From Arbacia lixula (Eukaryota; Echinodermata; Echinoidea; Arbacioida; Arbaciidae): a DNA stretch of 64,000 bases. A model generated the notes under the pieces. That model worked only from the letters and a program-made list of their open reading frames with translations, ran no database searches and was not told the origin of the DNA. The DNA lies in contig OZ022576.1 of assembly GCA_963669155.1 (NCBI GenBank), forward strand, positions 35,229,555-35,293,554, in the 5' to 3' direction. Of this stretch, positions 1 to 12,009 are shown in pieces (the stretch's first letter is position 1; every line of letters begins with the position of its first letter). The translations under genes and the position numbers were made by a program.

Positions 1-440
1 GGATTTTGGGGAGGTGTTTTTTTTTCCCTACATTTTTTTTTATCCCGCCCAGTCTCTGAAAATGCTCTCAGTGGGGGGGGGGGGGGGGGGGGGGGGGTTA
101 GTGATGGGATTTGGGGGAGGTGTTTTTTTTTTCCCTTCATTTTTTTGAATCCCGCCAAGTCTCTGAAAATGCTCTCAGTGAGGGGGGGGGGGGGGGGGTT
201 ATGGCGAAAATTTTAATCCGCCCAGTCTCGTGGGGGTAAACGACCGAAAATTGTGGGGGGACATTTGATATTGTGTCCCCCCCCCCCCCCTTCGAAATGG
301 TGTGGGGGGGGTATGACGTTTTTTTCGTTACACGACCGAAAATAGTGGGGGAGACATTTGATATTGTGTCCGCCCCCCCCCCCTTCGAAATGGTGGGGGG
401 ACAGGACCCCCCCCCCCCCCCTTCCCCCCGGGATTTCCGC
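1..440. repeat. G/C-tract-rich simple sequence with local direct repeats
   Basis: The first ~200 bases are two copies of a T-tract/G-tract unit, starting near 1 and near 112. They are followed by two copies of a segment around 243-310 and 335-400 that ends in long C runs. Poly-G or poly-C runs exceed 14 bases several times, for example about 73-97. Open frames here come from the homopolymers and are not genes. Confidence 0.7.
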
Positions 441-870
441 CCATGTACTACTGGCCAAAATTAATTAGCCACCTCCTGTATAAAAGGGTTCTTCATGTGT
501 ATTCTTTAGAAATGCAGTAAGAAAACTTTGTTTATTGACAAATAAATCATAATTNNNNNNNNNNNNNNNNNNNNNNNNNNNNNNNNNNNNNNNNNNNNNN
601 NNNNNNNNNNNNNNNNNNNNNNNNNNNNNNNNNNNNNNNNNNNNNNNNNNNNNNNNNNNNNNNNNNNNNNNNNNNNNNNNNNNNNNNNNNNNNNNNNNNN
701 NNNNNNNNNNNNNNNNNNNNNNNNNNNNNNNNNNNNNNNNNNNNNNNNNNNNNNCGCCATGTACTACTGGCCAAAATTAATTAGCCACCTCCTGTATAAA
801 AGGGTTCTTCATGTGTATTCTTTAGAAATGCAGTAAGAAAACTTTGTTTACTGACAAATAAATCATAATT
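441..870. other. Assembly gap (200 N) between two near-identical 114-bp copies
   Basis: Bases 555-754 are exactly 200 N, which looks like a default gap size. The 114 bases before the gap (441-554) recur after it (757-870) with one visible difference (T/C in the TTTGTTTA context). The gap probably marks an unresolved overlap, haplotype duplication or tandem copy, so its length and the local copy number should not be trusted. Confidence 0.9.
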
Positions 871-947
871 TCTAAGCCCCAAATATATGAAACTACCTTT
901 TTTTCTCTATGAAACAATAAACAAATCGCAATGTAATGGGAAAAATG

Positions 948-1388
948 AGGCAGTATTTGGTTTTTCCACCTCTTGCCTTGATTAAGGCAACAACGCGTTT
1001 TGGCATACTGTCCACCAGTTTCTCCAAATATTCAGCTGGGATGGCTTTTTACTATTGTTCAATTCTTTCCTGTTGTTCTGCAGCATCCTTGAATGTATTT
1101 TGTTCAATTTTCCTCCCAATGAAGTCCCACACAATCGATTGGGCTCATATAATTACTGTTGCCAGGCCAAGGGAGAATCTCGAGATCGTTTTCTGGTGCC
1201 CACTCCTTCACAGCCCTGGCAGTGTGACAGGGAGCATTGTCTTGCTGAAACATTGCATCTCCATCTCCGAATAGATGTTTCATAGATGGTAGAGCACAAT
1301 ATTTCAAGACCTTGATGTTATGTTCCCCATCAATGGAGCCATCCACCTTGTACAGCCGTCCCACACCAGTCTTGGCAAAGCAACCCCA
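948..1388 (-). pseudogene. Tc1/mariner transposase, C-terminal fragment (degraded)
   Basis: Read on the minus strand, this resembles the C-terminal half of a Tc1-type DDE transposase. It has a GCFAKTGVG-like segment, then QQDNAPCHTA (the second catalytic Asp region), then ILPWPGNSNYMSPID where the third acidic residue of the DD34E triad should lie. The tail, after a frame break near 1100, carries the MPKRVVALIKARGGKTKY motif typical of the family's C-terminus. Frame changes make it non-functional. It abuts a second Tc1 fragment on the other strand, and 1233-1388 is an inverted match to 1934-2095. Confidence 0.8.
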
Positions 1389-2150
1389 GACAGAATGAGG
1401 GCTGTCGTGCTTCATGAAGAAGGATATAGTATGAACCAAATCGCTGAAAGATTGTACGTTGCCAGGAGAACCATCGAAGAGTTGATAAAGGAGCACAGAG
1501 AGACGGGTGAAGTTAATGATAGGCCAGGAAGAGGAATGAAGAAGTTGACAACACCAAGGCAAGACAGAGTCATAATCAGAGAATCCCTGAGAGACACGAG
1601 AAAGACCTCCAAACAAATGGCAAGAGAGCTTGAGACAGACTTTGATATATCCATAAGTTCTAGAACAGTGAGAAGAAGGCTTCAAGAGGGCGGTCTGAAC
1701 TTCTGAAGTACTGCAGAGCCAAGAAGAAACCTCTTTCTAACTGCCACTGCAAAAATAAAGCGTTTGCTCTGGGCACAAGAAATAGGAACAGAGATTGGGA
1801 CAAGGTTCTCTTCAGTGACGAGAGCAGATTCAGCTTGGTTAGCGACAGGCCAGTCTGCGTAAGGAGAAGAAGGGGTGAAGAAGACCTTCCTGAATGTTTG
1901 AACCCGACGGTGAAGCACGGAGGTGGGGGAATCATGGTCTAGGTTGCTTTGCCAAGACTCGTGTGGGACGGAAGCACAAGGTGAATGGCTCCATTAATCG
2001 GGGAACATTACATCAAGATCTTGAAATACTGTGCTCTACCATCTATGAAACATCTATTCGTAGATGGAGATACAGTGTTTCAGCAAGACAATGCCCAAAG
2101 TGTTTACAAATATTGCTAACAGAAAGCTTGGTAAAGCGAAATCAACAAGA
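1389..2150 (+). pseudogene. Tc1/mariner transposase, N-terminal and central fragment (degraded)
   Basis: The frame from about 1396 to 1706 encodes a helix-turn-helix DNA-binding domain of the Tc1 transposase. Features are AVVLHEEGYSMNQIAERL, a GRGMKK hinge, and a second HTH ending in SSRTVRRRLQEGGL. Downstream, similarity continues across frame shifts: LLWAQE near 1770, and GGGGIMVLGCFAKTRVG and the QDNA-like region at 1915-2100. The element is truncated and shifted, so no active transposase can be made. Clear terminal inverted repeats were not found. It lies head-to-head with the minus-strand fragment at 948-1388. Confidence 0.8.
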
Positions 2151-3956
2151 CATTTTGTGGGTCTTACGCGCTGTTCTCAAGTTAAATTGTTTCGTGTTCA
2201 TTTGTTTCAATATTTTTTTTGGTGTAAATTGCAGTTCTTGTTTTTGCAGCTCGTCAGTTGTACATTCCTTGACTTGGGTATACGCTTGTTTTACATTATG
2301 AAGGGCAATATAATCATGATATTAGTATTTGCTTACCACCTGACCCGGCAAAATGAAAGTCTGTAAGAATATATTTCATGTTCTATATAACATAGCGCCA
2401 TTGTAGACCTATTGTTATATTGTGGTGTGTAGTCATTATGTTGCACGTATGGGGCTGGGTAAAGGCGGGAGTTTTATCGCTCTAAATGGTGACTTCACAG
2501 TGATGGATTTATAAAACCTCAAGTTGAAGTGTAGTGTGTGTGGTGAAGTGAGCCTGAGAGGCATAAACAATTTCAAATTCATGAACGTCACTATGCAACC
2601 ATAACATAAAAGCTCAAAATAATTAGGGAACAAACACTAATGATAAGTTTCATTTTAAAAAGAAGGACAGAGATTGAAAACAATTAAAAACTGAGATCAA
2701 ACAAGAGAGCCGTTTGTGTATCCTAAATCCCTGTAATCTTGCTCAGCAAATCCAAGGTCGACTGGCAAAATGTCAAGTGTGCTGTCTTGTTTACAAGACT
2801 TATTTTTAGAATTTCTCGGGTAGGTCTGGGTGCAGAATTGCGGGCAAATGGAGTTTCACGTGAACATCATTGATGTGAATTTAATGCAAAAATCATGATT
2901 TTTCACAAATGCAACTTTCTTATTTTGATTATCTGATTTGTTTTCTTAAAATGTTGCTAATCCACTTTTATCAAATCTTATTAAAAAATTGATTTGATAT
3001 GTTTCATTATTTTTAACTCAATGTGCATAACTACAATCATCTAGATCAAAATACATCAGTGCAAAAGATAATAATTTAGCCTAGTTTAACTCAAATGTCG
3101 TTAGAAAAAAAACGGAATGCCACAAATGGCATGCTTGTTGAGCGAAAAGGAAAGATGAAATGATGAAAAGATGAAATGAAGATGAAGCAAAAAGACAGTG
3201 GCGTAGATAGTTCCTCTAATCAGGGGGAGAATGTTTTTTTTTTTCTTATCGTAATGTCTCAATAATTTTAACAGCAAACCTTATTTTTCTTTTTCCTCAA
3301 TATATAAGCCTATGCATTAAGAGTAACATGAATGTTGCACGTAAATGACTAGGCATAGGGATGTAGACAAGCGCTCGAAACTGCTTTTGGGCGATTTTAT
3401 TGTGGTGATGTGCTCCTTTTAGAGTGCTCTGTACCAAAATCACATAGGCCTAGGCCTACATTGTATTTTGAACTGCCGCTAAATTTGAATTAGACCAAAT
3501 AAAACTTTAAATTAGTTAAAGATGTGTTAGGTTTGTTTGGATCTTGCATCTGTTCCGGGAAAAACAAGAGCACTAGGTATGTATGGCTGTAAATTATGCG
3601 TGAATTTAACTTCTAAGTTAGATATTGATTGTCGTTCACGAAGCGCGATGATACTGTCGCAGAACTGAGAGCTGGCTAAGAATCTCTGCATGGTCCAGGC
3701 CAGTGGGTCCCCGTGTTTTGCTTTGCGGTTACCCGCTAGTCTTTGTCGGGGTACAGCAGTTAGCAGCCGTCGTCAAGTCATACGCCTAATTGATGCCTGA
3801 AACACTTTTTCTCCTGGTTTCGGTACAGTCCGCCGCTGGCGTATTATTGTACCTTGTGCTTGTCCAGTGCCGAGTCCAGTGCAAGTAAAAATATCTGATA
3901 GCTGATAGCTTTTTACACATTAGACCGAAAAATCAGTCTCTATAGGACATGATAGG
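2151..3956. other. AT-rich intergenic DNA, nothing assigned
   Basis: No exon with consistent coding sequence and splice sites was seen. The few open frames are under 110 codons and look random. There is a poly-T run near 3235-3245 and scattered short purine repeats near 3150-3200. Confidence 0.6.
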
Positions 3957-4064
3957 ATGTTGGATCCGCTGAGATTGCAATGCATCTGGCTCCTCTGAAC
4001 GCCCTATTCGGGGGGGTATGTCCAAAAATGTCATTTTGATTAAAGAATGCCCCCCGAATGAGAC
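3957..4064 (+). repeat. Dispersed repeat, partner of 27637-27727
   Basis: This block contains GGATCCGCTGAGATTGCA and a GCATCTGGCTCCT stretch, and ends in a run resembling AAGAATGCCCC. The same order of motifs occurs on the opposite strand at 27637-27727. The pair marks a mobile or duplicated sequence of unknown class. Confidence 0.6.
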
Positions 4065-5453
4065 GGTTATTCCTGTCTATTTACACATGTGCAATTAAAA
4101 ATTCCACTGAAGTTTGACGAAGCTGTACACCTTGCACCTCCTGCTGGAAAAGTTGTAAAGAGGTACAGTTGACAACAGCAGGTTGTAAGGAATTCAATAG
4201 CCTGATAGCATCTGGAAAGAATGAAGTTTGCTGTATGCGAGTCCTGGCATATGGAACCTGGAACTTCTGTGGTCAGTGTGGATTTCCACAGGTTTGTGGA
4301 GCAGTCAGTGGGACGAAGTCTAGTAATAGTGACTGGGAGATTCGACAGGCCATGGACAATGCTGTGCACCACATATACTTTCTGTTGAGCCCTCTCTTGT
4401 AGACTTTACTGATGGTGATGATGATGCTAGGCCCCTTTTTAAGTATTTTTTTTTTTGGGGGGGGGGGTGGGGGATTTATACTCCATCAGACATTATTATT
4501 GAGTATGTATGCGCATACTGAAAACCATGTGAGAGTTGAGAGGCGTTCAACTTCAGCTTGTTACTTTTTTTTTTTGCTACGTGCTACGAATGGGCCACAA
4601 AATTACCATATAGCCTACTGTACATGTAACAACATCCTAAAATTGGAAAAAGCATTATAAATCTGCATTTTGCTGCTGCCTCATAGCCAGAATCCTTGTT
4701 TTTGAAATCCTGTGCTTTTAGAAACGCATCAAGATATTAGTTTTTTGTTTTTACTAGAAGTAGTAGAAACACTGTTTCACTGAGCATTTCGTTCGGCACA
4801 GTTTGTAAAATTTTGTGCAATGCATTGTATAATATGAACAGTGTTTTAAAACATGATTGTATTTATGAATTTCAGAAACAGGGTTTGTACAAAATCATGT
4901 TTTTTAAATGTACTAATTTGTGCCTTTCAAAACAGTGTTTCAAATCATGCTTTAAATTTCTTGGAGTGTTTTTAAGATTTTTTCTTGGAAGAAACAAAAT
5001 TGTTAATCAAGGTGTGTTTTGAAACCATCAATCTGTGTATATTATGTCCAAACTCCCAAATAATACTCCTCTGTAGATTTGATGGCATGATGCAGGACAA
5101 TGTGATTGGTAATGGTGATTACATGAAATTAGTATTGTTCCATTGCAAATATTGATTTTAGCATTGATATTCAGGCTTTGTTATTGTTTCTGTGTTTGTT
5201 AAATTTCTTCTCTCAATGAGCTAAAATGGGCATTAGATGGCATTAGAATGACTCTAATGCTAATGTTCTTTTCAATTATTGACTTTGCCTCTATTTGGCT
5301 ACCAATTAAAGAAGACAATTTAAACATCAGCAAGGGAATGCTTGTGACATGCATTATTGTCACCGATGACTTTTCTTAAAGGATTTGTTTGTCTTTTTTT
5401 CATGAATTAGGGATCTCACTTCTGACAGTGTGAAGATCTGAAGACATTCCACA
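4065..5453. other. Upstream region of the brambleberry gene, no gene assigned
   Basis: About 1.4 kb before the start codon. Between 4067 and 4402 both strands stay open for about 100 codons, but neither frame resembles a family I know and no splice context supports them. There are T/G homopolymer runs at 4448-4472. The promoter and 5'UTR of the gene at 5454 must lie here or further left; no core promoter element stands out. Confidence 0.45.
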
Positions 5454-8400
5454 ATGATGGACAACATAAGCCTGTGGACTCTCTGTACTGTGTGCCTCCT
5501 CCTTCTCACACAATACATTGCATCCAGTGAAGACTCTGCTAATGTGGACCGGGATGAAAACAGAGGCACACACCTTGATTTGAAGGAGGGCGCCATCATG
5601 GGCAACTATGAGGCAGGCCAAACGCAAGTCATGAATATTCAGCGGGACAGCCAACATCCCAGATACGGACAGTGCTGGATCAATGCCCTGGCCGCTGTCT
5701 CTGCAGGTACAGTATTATTGCCACAGACAGTATCCTTCTAAGAGCCTCTAATTGAAGTTAAATTAAACAACGCAATTATAAAACAGTTATGTTTCATGTC
5801 TACACTGTTCTTTATTTTTGTGGATATAACTGTCACAAACTCAGATATATTTTGTACCAGTCTTTTTTATGTCTAGAACGTATTTAAACCCCCCTCACAA
5901 CAAGTGTTGCAGCAGCGCATGAAACGTTGTGATCTTTTTAGTTTCCTTGTTGAACATACATTGCGAGACAAACAATTATTTCATTTTTCATTTCATTTAA
6001 TTTATTCATTTTCATTTCAATTAAAAACAATACATGTATATACAAATTATAATGCAAGGTATACATGGTATAAGCCAAAATGAAAATAGGAAACTACAAA
6101 TAAAGCCAAATGGCCTTGTGGAGGTGCAGTATATCACTAACAATTTATCCACAATGAGTAACATATTTAGCAAATAAAGAACAAGTTGACATGTGTTCCA
6201 ATGGTTGAATGTATAAAATCTACAATATATTTTTCTTTCATAATTTTCTTTGTGACTTTGGATGATCTGTACTAGAATGTATTCCAGCTTTGAATTTTTT
6301 CTATGTTGAAATATCCACTGCCTTGCCTCGCCTGACTTCAGGTTGTAAGCGCCTGACTGATGATGAGCAGAGCCGGATGGCCCTGTTGCTAGCCAACTGT
6401 CACCTCGCCAAGGCTGACTTCCCGACCTTCCCCTGTGACGAGACGATGAGCATCCGTGACTGTCTGAACCCGATGAAGGGAGATAGCATAGCATTCAATG
6501 CCTACACAGAGTTCTTCACCCACACTCAAGACATCTGCTTCTTTCTGCAGAGCCAGGTAGGCCACTCGTACCCTTTTTTCAATGGGTTTTCTTAGCCCCG
6601 TACATTCCTTAATCCCGGACTATTTTTTTAAGCTTTTCACACTGACATTTCTTAGCCCCGTATTATTTCTTAAACCCGACTAAGGAAATCCACGCTGTTC
6701 CCACTCGAAATCGTTAGCGCCGGATTTTGTTGACAGCTTAGAAATATTTATGAGTGCACGTCTTGCACATATGCTCTTTACCACTCCGCATCAAGGTCAC
6801 TCGCCCATCGGGCATTATCTGATTGGTCACGGCGTCTCGGCCGTGTGAGCTGACACCGCATTTCCTTAGCCCCGTACTGTTTTTGTTTCTGTTCTCACTG
6901 ACGCTCTTAGCCCCGGACTATTTGGTTTGACCCTGCAATTGCGGGGTTAGCCCTGCTTATTTTTGCAGGGCCAAATAATCCCGAATTATTGGTGGGGCTT
7001 GGTAAAAACCAATGTGCACAGAAAGTGGTCTAAGCTTAGCCCCGTATTATAGGTGGGGCTAATGGGGGGGGGGGGGGGGGGGTATTGCTGCAAGATAATT
7101 TCCCATCTTATTTCTAAGCCTTGTTCTTCTTTGTCTCCAGGTGTGGCACCAGCAGACAGAGGACACGGTGGACAAGCTGGCCAGGAGCTCTGAGGATGTA
7201 GCAGAGCAGCTGGAGGAGACTGGTCGGCTCCAGGAGACCATGATGGAGCAGCAGAATCAGAGCCTCAGGAACCAGCAGCAGATCTTAGCACAGGAGGCCC
7301 AGCTTAGGGATGCTCTCAGGAGCTCCACAGACAGCATCCAGGAGGTGGGTGGGGGAAGAAGGGGAAGAAGGGGTGGCGTGGCATGTAGGTGATGGAGAGG
7401 GAGAGGGAGGGGGGTCCAGGAGACCATGATGGAGTCTCAAGAACCAGCAGCAGATTCTAGCACAGGAGGCCCAGCTTAGGGATGCTCTCAGGAGCTCCAC
7501 AGACAGCATCCAGGAGGTAGGCAGGAGAAGAGGAGGTGGGGTGGCATGTAGGTGATGGGGAGGGAGAGGGAGGGGGGTCCAGGAGACCACGATGGAGTCT
7601 CAAAGAACCAGCAGCAGATCCTAGCACAGGAAGCCCAGCTTAGGGATGCTCTCAGGAGCTTCACAGACAGCATCCAGGAGTTAGGTGGAGGAAGAGGTAT
7701 GAGAAGGGGGTGGGGGGTGAGGAGGGTGGGAAGGAGGGTATAGGAGACTATAGTGGAGTAGCAGAGCCTGAGCCACAGGAACCAGCAGCAGGACCTATCT
7801 CATGAGGCCCAGTTTAGGGACGATCTCAGGAGCTCCACAGACAGCATCCAGGAGGTAAGTGAGGGAGGGGGTGTGAGTAGGGGGGAAGGGTGGGGTAGCA
7901 TCTAGGTGATGGGGAGGGAGAGGGAGGGGTGTCCAGGAGACCACAACGGAGCAGCAGAACCTTAACCTCAAGAATTAGCAGCGGATCCTGGCTCAGGCCG
8001 CCTAGCTTTGGGACGCTCCCACAGACAGCATACACTACAGGAGGTAGGTGTTGGAGGGGATCATCTTTACATGTAAAACCTGTTTCTTTTCCTAATATGG
8101 ATATCACAATCGATATCATTTCAAAATCAAAACTTATTTTGCCTTTCCTCAGTAGTAAGTCATTGTACCATAGGTTTTGGGTCAAAACATTGTTGAGACA
8201 AACCTGGTCATTACTTCCAATCTCCTGTGATTGTAGGTGTTCAGCGAGATGAAATCCAGCACGCTAGAGCAGAAGGCCCTCTTTGCCGAGACCTTCGACC
8301 GGGTAGCCCAGGTCCAGAAGCTGATGCTGGGAGAGTTCACTTGGTTCAACTCCGTCATCTACTACGTGGTGGTCCTGCTCCTGGTTTACATGGTAACAGC

Positions 8401-11400
8401 CACACCCCGTACAGCTGGTGCAAGGTTTGCCCTCTTCATGTTGCTCATGGTGAACTGGGTGGTGGAGTCGCTGCTTTTCCGTGTCATGGACTCAAATGAC
8501 CAGGTAAGGCTATGTGCTCAGAATTTTATTTATCTCAACATACTACTAATACAGTTCTTGGGTGGATCCCAAGAAATCCAGTTTGAGACAATTTTGGTGT
8601 CCCCTCTACACAAGAAATTTGAAGAATGCTTCTTACTTCCAAAGAGAGGACATTACAACAGTTGTTAACATGATATAAATCTCCACACTATTTTAAAAAA
8701 TTTATAATTAGTGGGGAGACATACACTTTAGTACAGGTATCAGTATGCGTGTATGTGTGAATGTAAAGTTTGAGAATACTGTACTACGAACTTGTGGTAC
8801 ACAACTAATCTGGTGCCAAAACTTTTTCCCAAATGTGATGACATTGATGGAAATATATTACATCAATCTGTCAGCTACAACAATACACTTGAGATATATG
8901 GAGGTAAGTGTTTGTCATTCATTCAGTGCACGTAAAGTTTTGTAGAAAAACTGCTGTCAGTTAACTAAAGTTACATTTGTTACATTTTCCGCACAGACCT
9001 TGTTCCATGCCAGAACCTGGGCTGTTCGCAAGGTCTTCTGCTCCCTCGGGATCCTAATCCTGCTCTACTCGGCCTGCCGTTACAAAGACTACCATCAGAT
9101 CAATCATCGCATCTTGCTGCAGATCCAGACGCAGCTACAGCAGGGTCTGCTCCAGGCATCATCAAACAGCAGCCCTGCCTCTTTGCTTCCGGGGGCAGCG
9201 CTCCATGGTGCCCTCCAGTCAGCCAGCGCTGCGGCATTGTCCATCGCCTCTCCCGCACCAATGCCTGCTATCAAGAGCACCCCCATGGGTAAGAAATAGA
9301 AGACATGTGACATTTGTGTAACCTTCTTGGTACCGAGTTATGTTGAAAGCCCATGGATTTACTACATAAAAAACAAACCTATTTTGCATATGAGCTCGTA
9401 GTAAGGAACTCAATGTGGTATACATGTCGAAAGATCAAACAAGCACCCTGTTTCAGGACTAAACATGATGCACTGTTAAACTTTAACAGTATGTTATATC
9501 TCCTTCATCAGTTGAGAGTTTGTGAGTAAGTTTTCTGCATGACTTAATGATTAATGATAATTAATAATGATCCATTTTTGTAGTGTTTTTTTTTTAGTAG
9601 AATTATCACCCAATATGCTGGATTTTTACCCTCGTTTTAACCAAGTCAGCACTAGAAGCTAATTGACCTAATTGGATTAGAAATGTGGGTTCCTACCTCG
9701 GTACCCATTTACTACAAGTGGGCTGAGAGTGAGAACTGTGAGAAAGCAAAACCCATGTGTCCGTTCTCCCCCTGATGATGTTTCTGTTCTATCCTTCCTT
9801 TCCCTTCTAGTGCCCAAGGCAGGCCTGGATGTCACAGGGTTCAGCAGCGACAGCGATGTGGATGTGACCTACAGACCTGAGAACTTAGCGTCATCAGCAT
9901 CGCAGGACTCCAGCTCCTCTGAACATAGCTTTCTGACAGCTGAACCTGCCAGCAGAAAGACGAGCATTACTGACAAATTCTTCTCAAGAACACCCGCCTC
10001 TGGTGAGTGTTTGAAATGCCGTAGAATGTTGTATACTCTAGAATTATCTCATTATTATCCCCTATGATGGTGCTTGAATCATAGTACCTAGATATGAATT
10101 GTATTTGAGGGGCTTGAACTTCCAACATGGTCAGAATAATTCATAAGCATAATATTTCTCTTTTATAGCAAATACTCCTATAGAAGCTTACAATCTTAGC
10201 TGAGAAAGGGGAAAAACCCTTGTTTCTTGATTTGACATGAGCTCAGCATTCATTTCATACATCACATTGTATTTACTGAAAGACAGATTTTTTACTCCCA
10301 ATTAGGCCACAGTATTAATTAAGAATTAGGCTACAATATATACAATTGAATAGAATTCCCACTCCAATGCATGAATAATCATCTCTTCTTTGATCCAATA
10401 TTCTATGTATCAGGTGACAAGCCATCCACTTCACAAGGAGACCCGGGCTCCTCGGGCAAGAGGAAGAGGGGCCGGCCCAAGGGGAGCAAGAACAACACCC
10501 CCAGGGACAGGACACCGCTTTCAGTAAGTCTGTTACACTCTCATTAATGACACATTAATAGGGTTCCTCCTAAAAGCCACTAAGAGGGGCTAAGAGTTGT
10601 GATGGATATAGTTATTGCCAGGTATGGCTGCCAAGAGGCCGCGAAGAGATTTTACCAGAAATTCTTCTAAGATACTGATTGAGTTCACCGAGAGGCCATT
10701 TTAGCTGTCTCACAGAGAGAGGTCTACCATGTGTCTTTGGCATCTCCTGGTGTCTTCTGCTCCTCATGACAGCTTCTTGGCTGCTCATGGCTACTCTTGA
10801 GCTGAAGCATTCTGGGCTGCTCTTAATTGTGTTAGTAGGACAGATAGGTTAGAGCAGGTCCAAAAAACTGCAGCCCGTTTTTTGCAAAGGGATTTTTGAC
10901 GAACTACTTCAAGCTCAGCACTTGTCACAAACCTTGGGTGGGATACCTTGTACAGAAGACGACTCCTCGCGCAGTGCATCCTCTTCCTCAAAATTCAGCA
11001 TAAACTGGTAGACATCTCCTTTCCACCCATCATCTTGCCTTCCACATACATCGGACGAAATGATCATACTCTCAAGTACAGCATTCTAAAAGCCACCATG
11101 GACTCTTCAAGTTTTCTTTCTTTCCACGAACTATCCGGATTTGGAACCAACTACCCCAACTTGCAGTCGTGGCCACCTCGCCAGCTGCCTTCCAGGTGTC
11201 TGCCCTGCCAACCATCAGAGGGTTATGCCCCCCTGTTGGTTCCAGGCTGATGTAAGCCTTATCCAATTTTTACTCGCACATCATGTGTAGTCAGTTTTAA
11301 ATGTATATAGAGGACTACACATGCATATTATCTTGATGCACCACCAACCATTGACACCGCCAAACTTTGACATCCCAGTTTAGCCTCCCCAGTGAGCTGC

Positions 11401-11969
11401 TCTTGGGATTATTTCTACAAGGTACAAGGTACAAGGTACAAGGACCGCTGCAGAGCATTCATGATGGAACTGGGCAAAAAGTCACCCTACAACAATTTGC
11501 AGCCACTGCTTTTCACAAACTATCTAAAGAAAGACAGATTGTTTACTCCCAAGAATGTCAAGACAAGTACGCACATGTTGTCTTGAAAGTGACCCTATGT
11601 CAGATATAACAAATATTCCTTGTCTATCGATCAATGATTTACCTCAAAGTTTGATTGCATTACTGTAAATAGGAGTTTGCTCTAACCCACATCCTTCCTT
11701 CTTTCCTCCCTTCTTGCTTGCAGTATGTGGGCTTCCAGTCACCTTACAACCTGCGCCAGCGTGGTGCCCACCAATCCCCCAACCCTATCATCGACCTTGA
11801 GACCACCTTCATGTTTGCCCAGCAGGTGGAGAGCCTTGCCAACAGACATTACGTCGTTGAGAGAAGGGGGGAATCCCCCTCGTCATCATCAGCCAGACAG
11901 AGGGGGAGGAGCAGTCACTCCAAACCTGCTGGAGGACCAGCTTTCTTCTCTTCTGATGAGGAAGCCTGA
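5454..11969 (+). CDS. bmb: Brambleberry/Kar5-like nuclear-envelope fusion protein (8 exons, 592 aa)
   Basis: Proposed exons: 5454-5706, 6342-6556, 7141-7344, 8237-8503, 8997-9288, 9811-10002, 10414-10523, 11724-11969. All borders are GT..AG and phases join without a stop (1779 nt with stop). Residues 1-25 form a signal peptide (WTLCTVCLLLLTQYI). Residues ~70-160 are the Cys-rich Kar5/brambleberry region (GQCWINALAAVSAGCKRLTD, LLANCHLAKADFPTFPC, DICFFLQSQVW). Residues ~160-255 are Gln/Glu-rich coiled coil. Hydrophobic segments lie near 263-279, 286-306 and 326-342. The tail is Ser-rich with an AT-hook-like KRGRPKGSK near 492-500. In the known family (yeast Kar5, zebrafish brambleberry) these proteins act in fusion of nuclear envelopes, at pronuclear fusion or in early cleavage nuclei. 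The start was chosen because it gives the signal peptide in frame. Alternative use of exon 3 duplicates (7229-8045) is possible. The family call is from motif recognition. Confidence 0.88.
6594..7082. mobile_element. MITE-like element (TTAGCCCCGTA family), copy 1, in brambleberry intron 2
   Basis: The block repeats the motif TTAGCCCCGTA and its complement at both sides and internally. It shares a long ordered series of segments with 46681-47262 in the opposite orientation, including the GAAATCGTTAGC-type segment, the GACCTTGATGCGGAGTGG-type segment, and the gcagggccaaataatcc/aattgcggg stretch. It ends in a 19-base poly-G run (7064-7082) only ~58 bp before exon 3. No protein is encoded, so it is a non-autonomous inverted-repeat element. 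Confidence 0.75.
7229..8045 (+). repeat. Tandem duplication of the 3' half of brambleberry exon 3 plus its splice donor (5 units)
   Basis: The unit starts at the TCCAGGAGACC inside exon 3 and runs through the exon end (GACAGCATCCAGGAG), the donor, and a G-rich intron start. Units begin at about 7229, 7415, 7578, 7739 and 7932, at 160-195 bp each. Unit 1 is the working exon. Later units keep AACCAGCAGCAG and most of the exon end but lose 14-18 bases of coding sequence. Donors vary: GTGGGT, GTAGGC, TTAGGT, GTAAGT, GTAGGT. The copies have no clear upstream acceptor, so they are probably decayed pieces of exon rather than used exons. Confidence 0.88.
10800..11250 (+). pseudogene. Non-LTR retrotransposon (LINE) reverse-transcriptase C-terminal fragment
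   Basis: In shifting plus-strand frames this reads like the end of a LINE ORF2. It begins with RLEQVQKTAARF followed by LVTNLGWDTLYRRRLLAQ, and then an arginine/asparagine block. After a frameshift near 11115 it reads FFPRTIRIWNQLPQ, a typical closing motif of Jockey/CR1/L2-type elements. A stop lies near 10900. It sits in intron 7 of the brambleberry gene on the same strand and is a dead 5'-truncated copy. The clade is not determined. Confidence 0.75.
11416..11442 (+). repeat. Short tandem repeat, ACAAGGT units
   Basis: About four copies of a 7-bp ACAAGGT-type unit in brambleberry intron 7. Confidence 0.8.
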
Positions 11970-12009
11970 AGGAGGGACTTTTGGCTGCGATAGAGGATGT
12001 TTTATCTTA

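Noticed and set aside
4067-4402. Open frames of ~100 and ~77 codons on opposite strands
   Set aside because: No recognised domain, no splice context, and both strands open over the same bases; treated as chance or unidentified repeat.
11367-11609. Possible extra brambleberry exon in intron 7 (80 codons)
   Set aside because: No convincing acceptor and donor pair with compatible phase. Exons 7 and 8 already join in phase without it.
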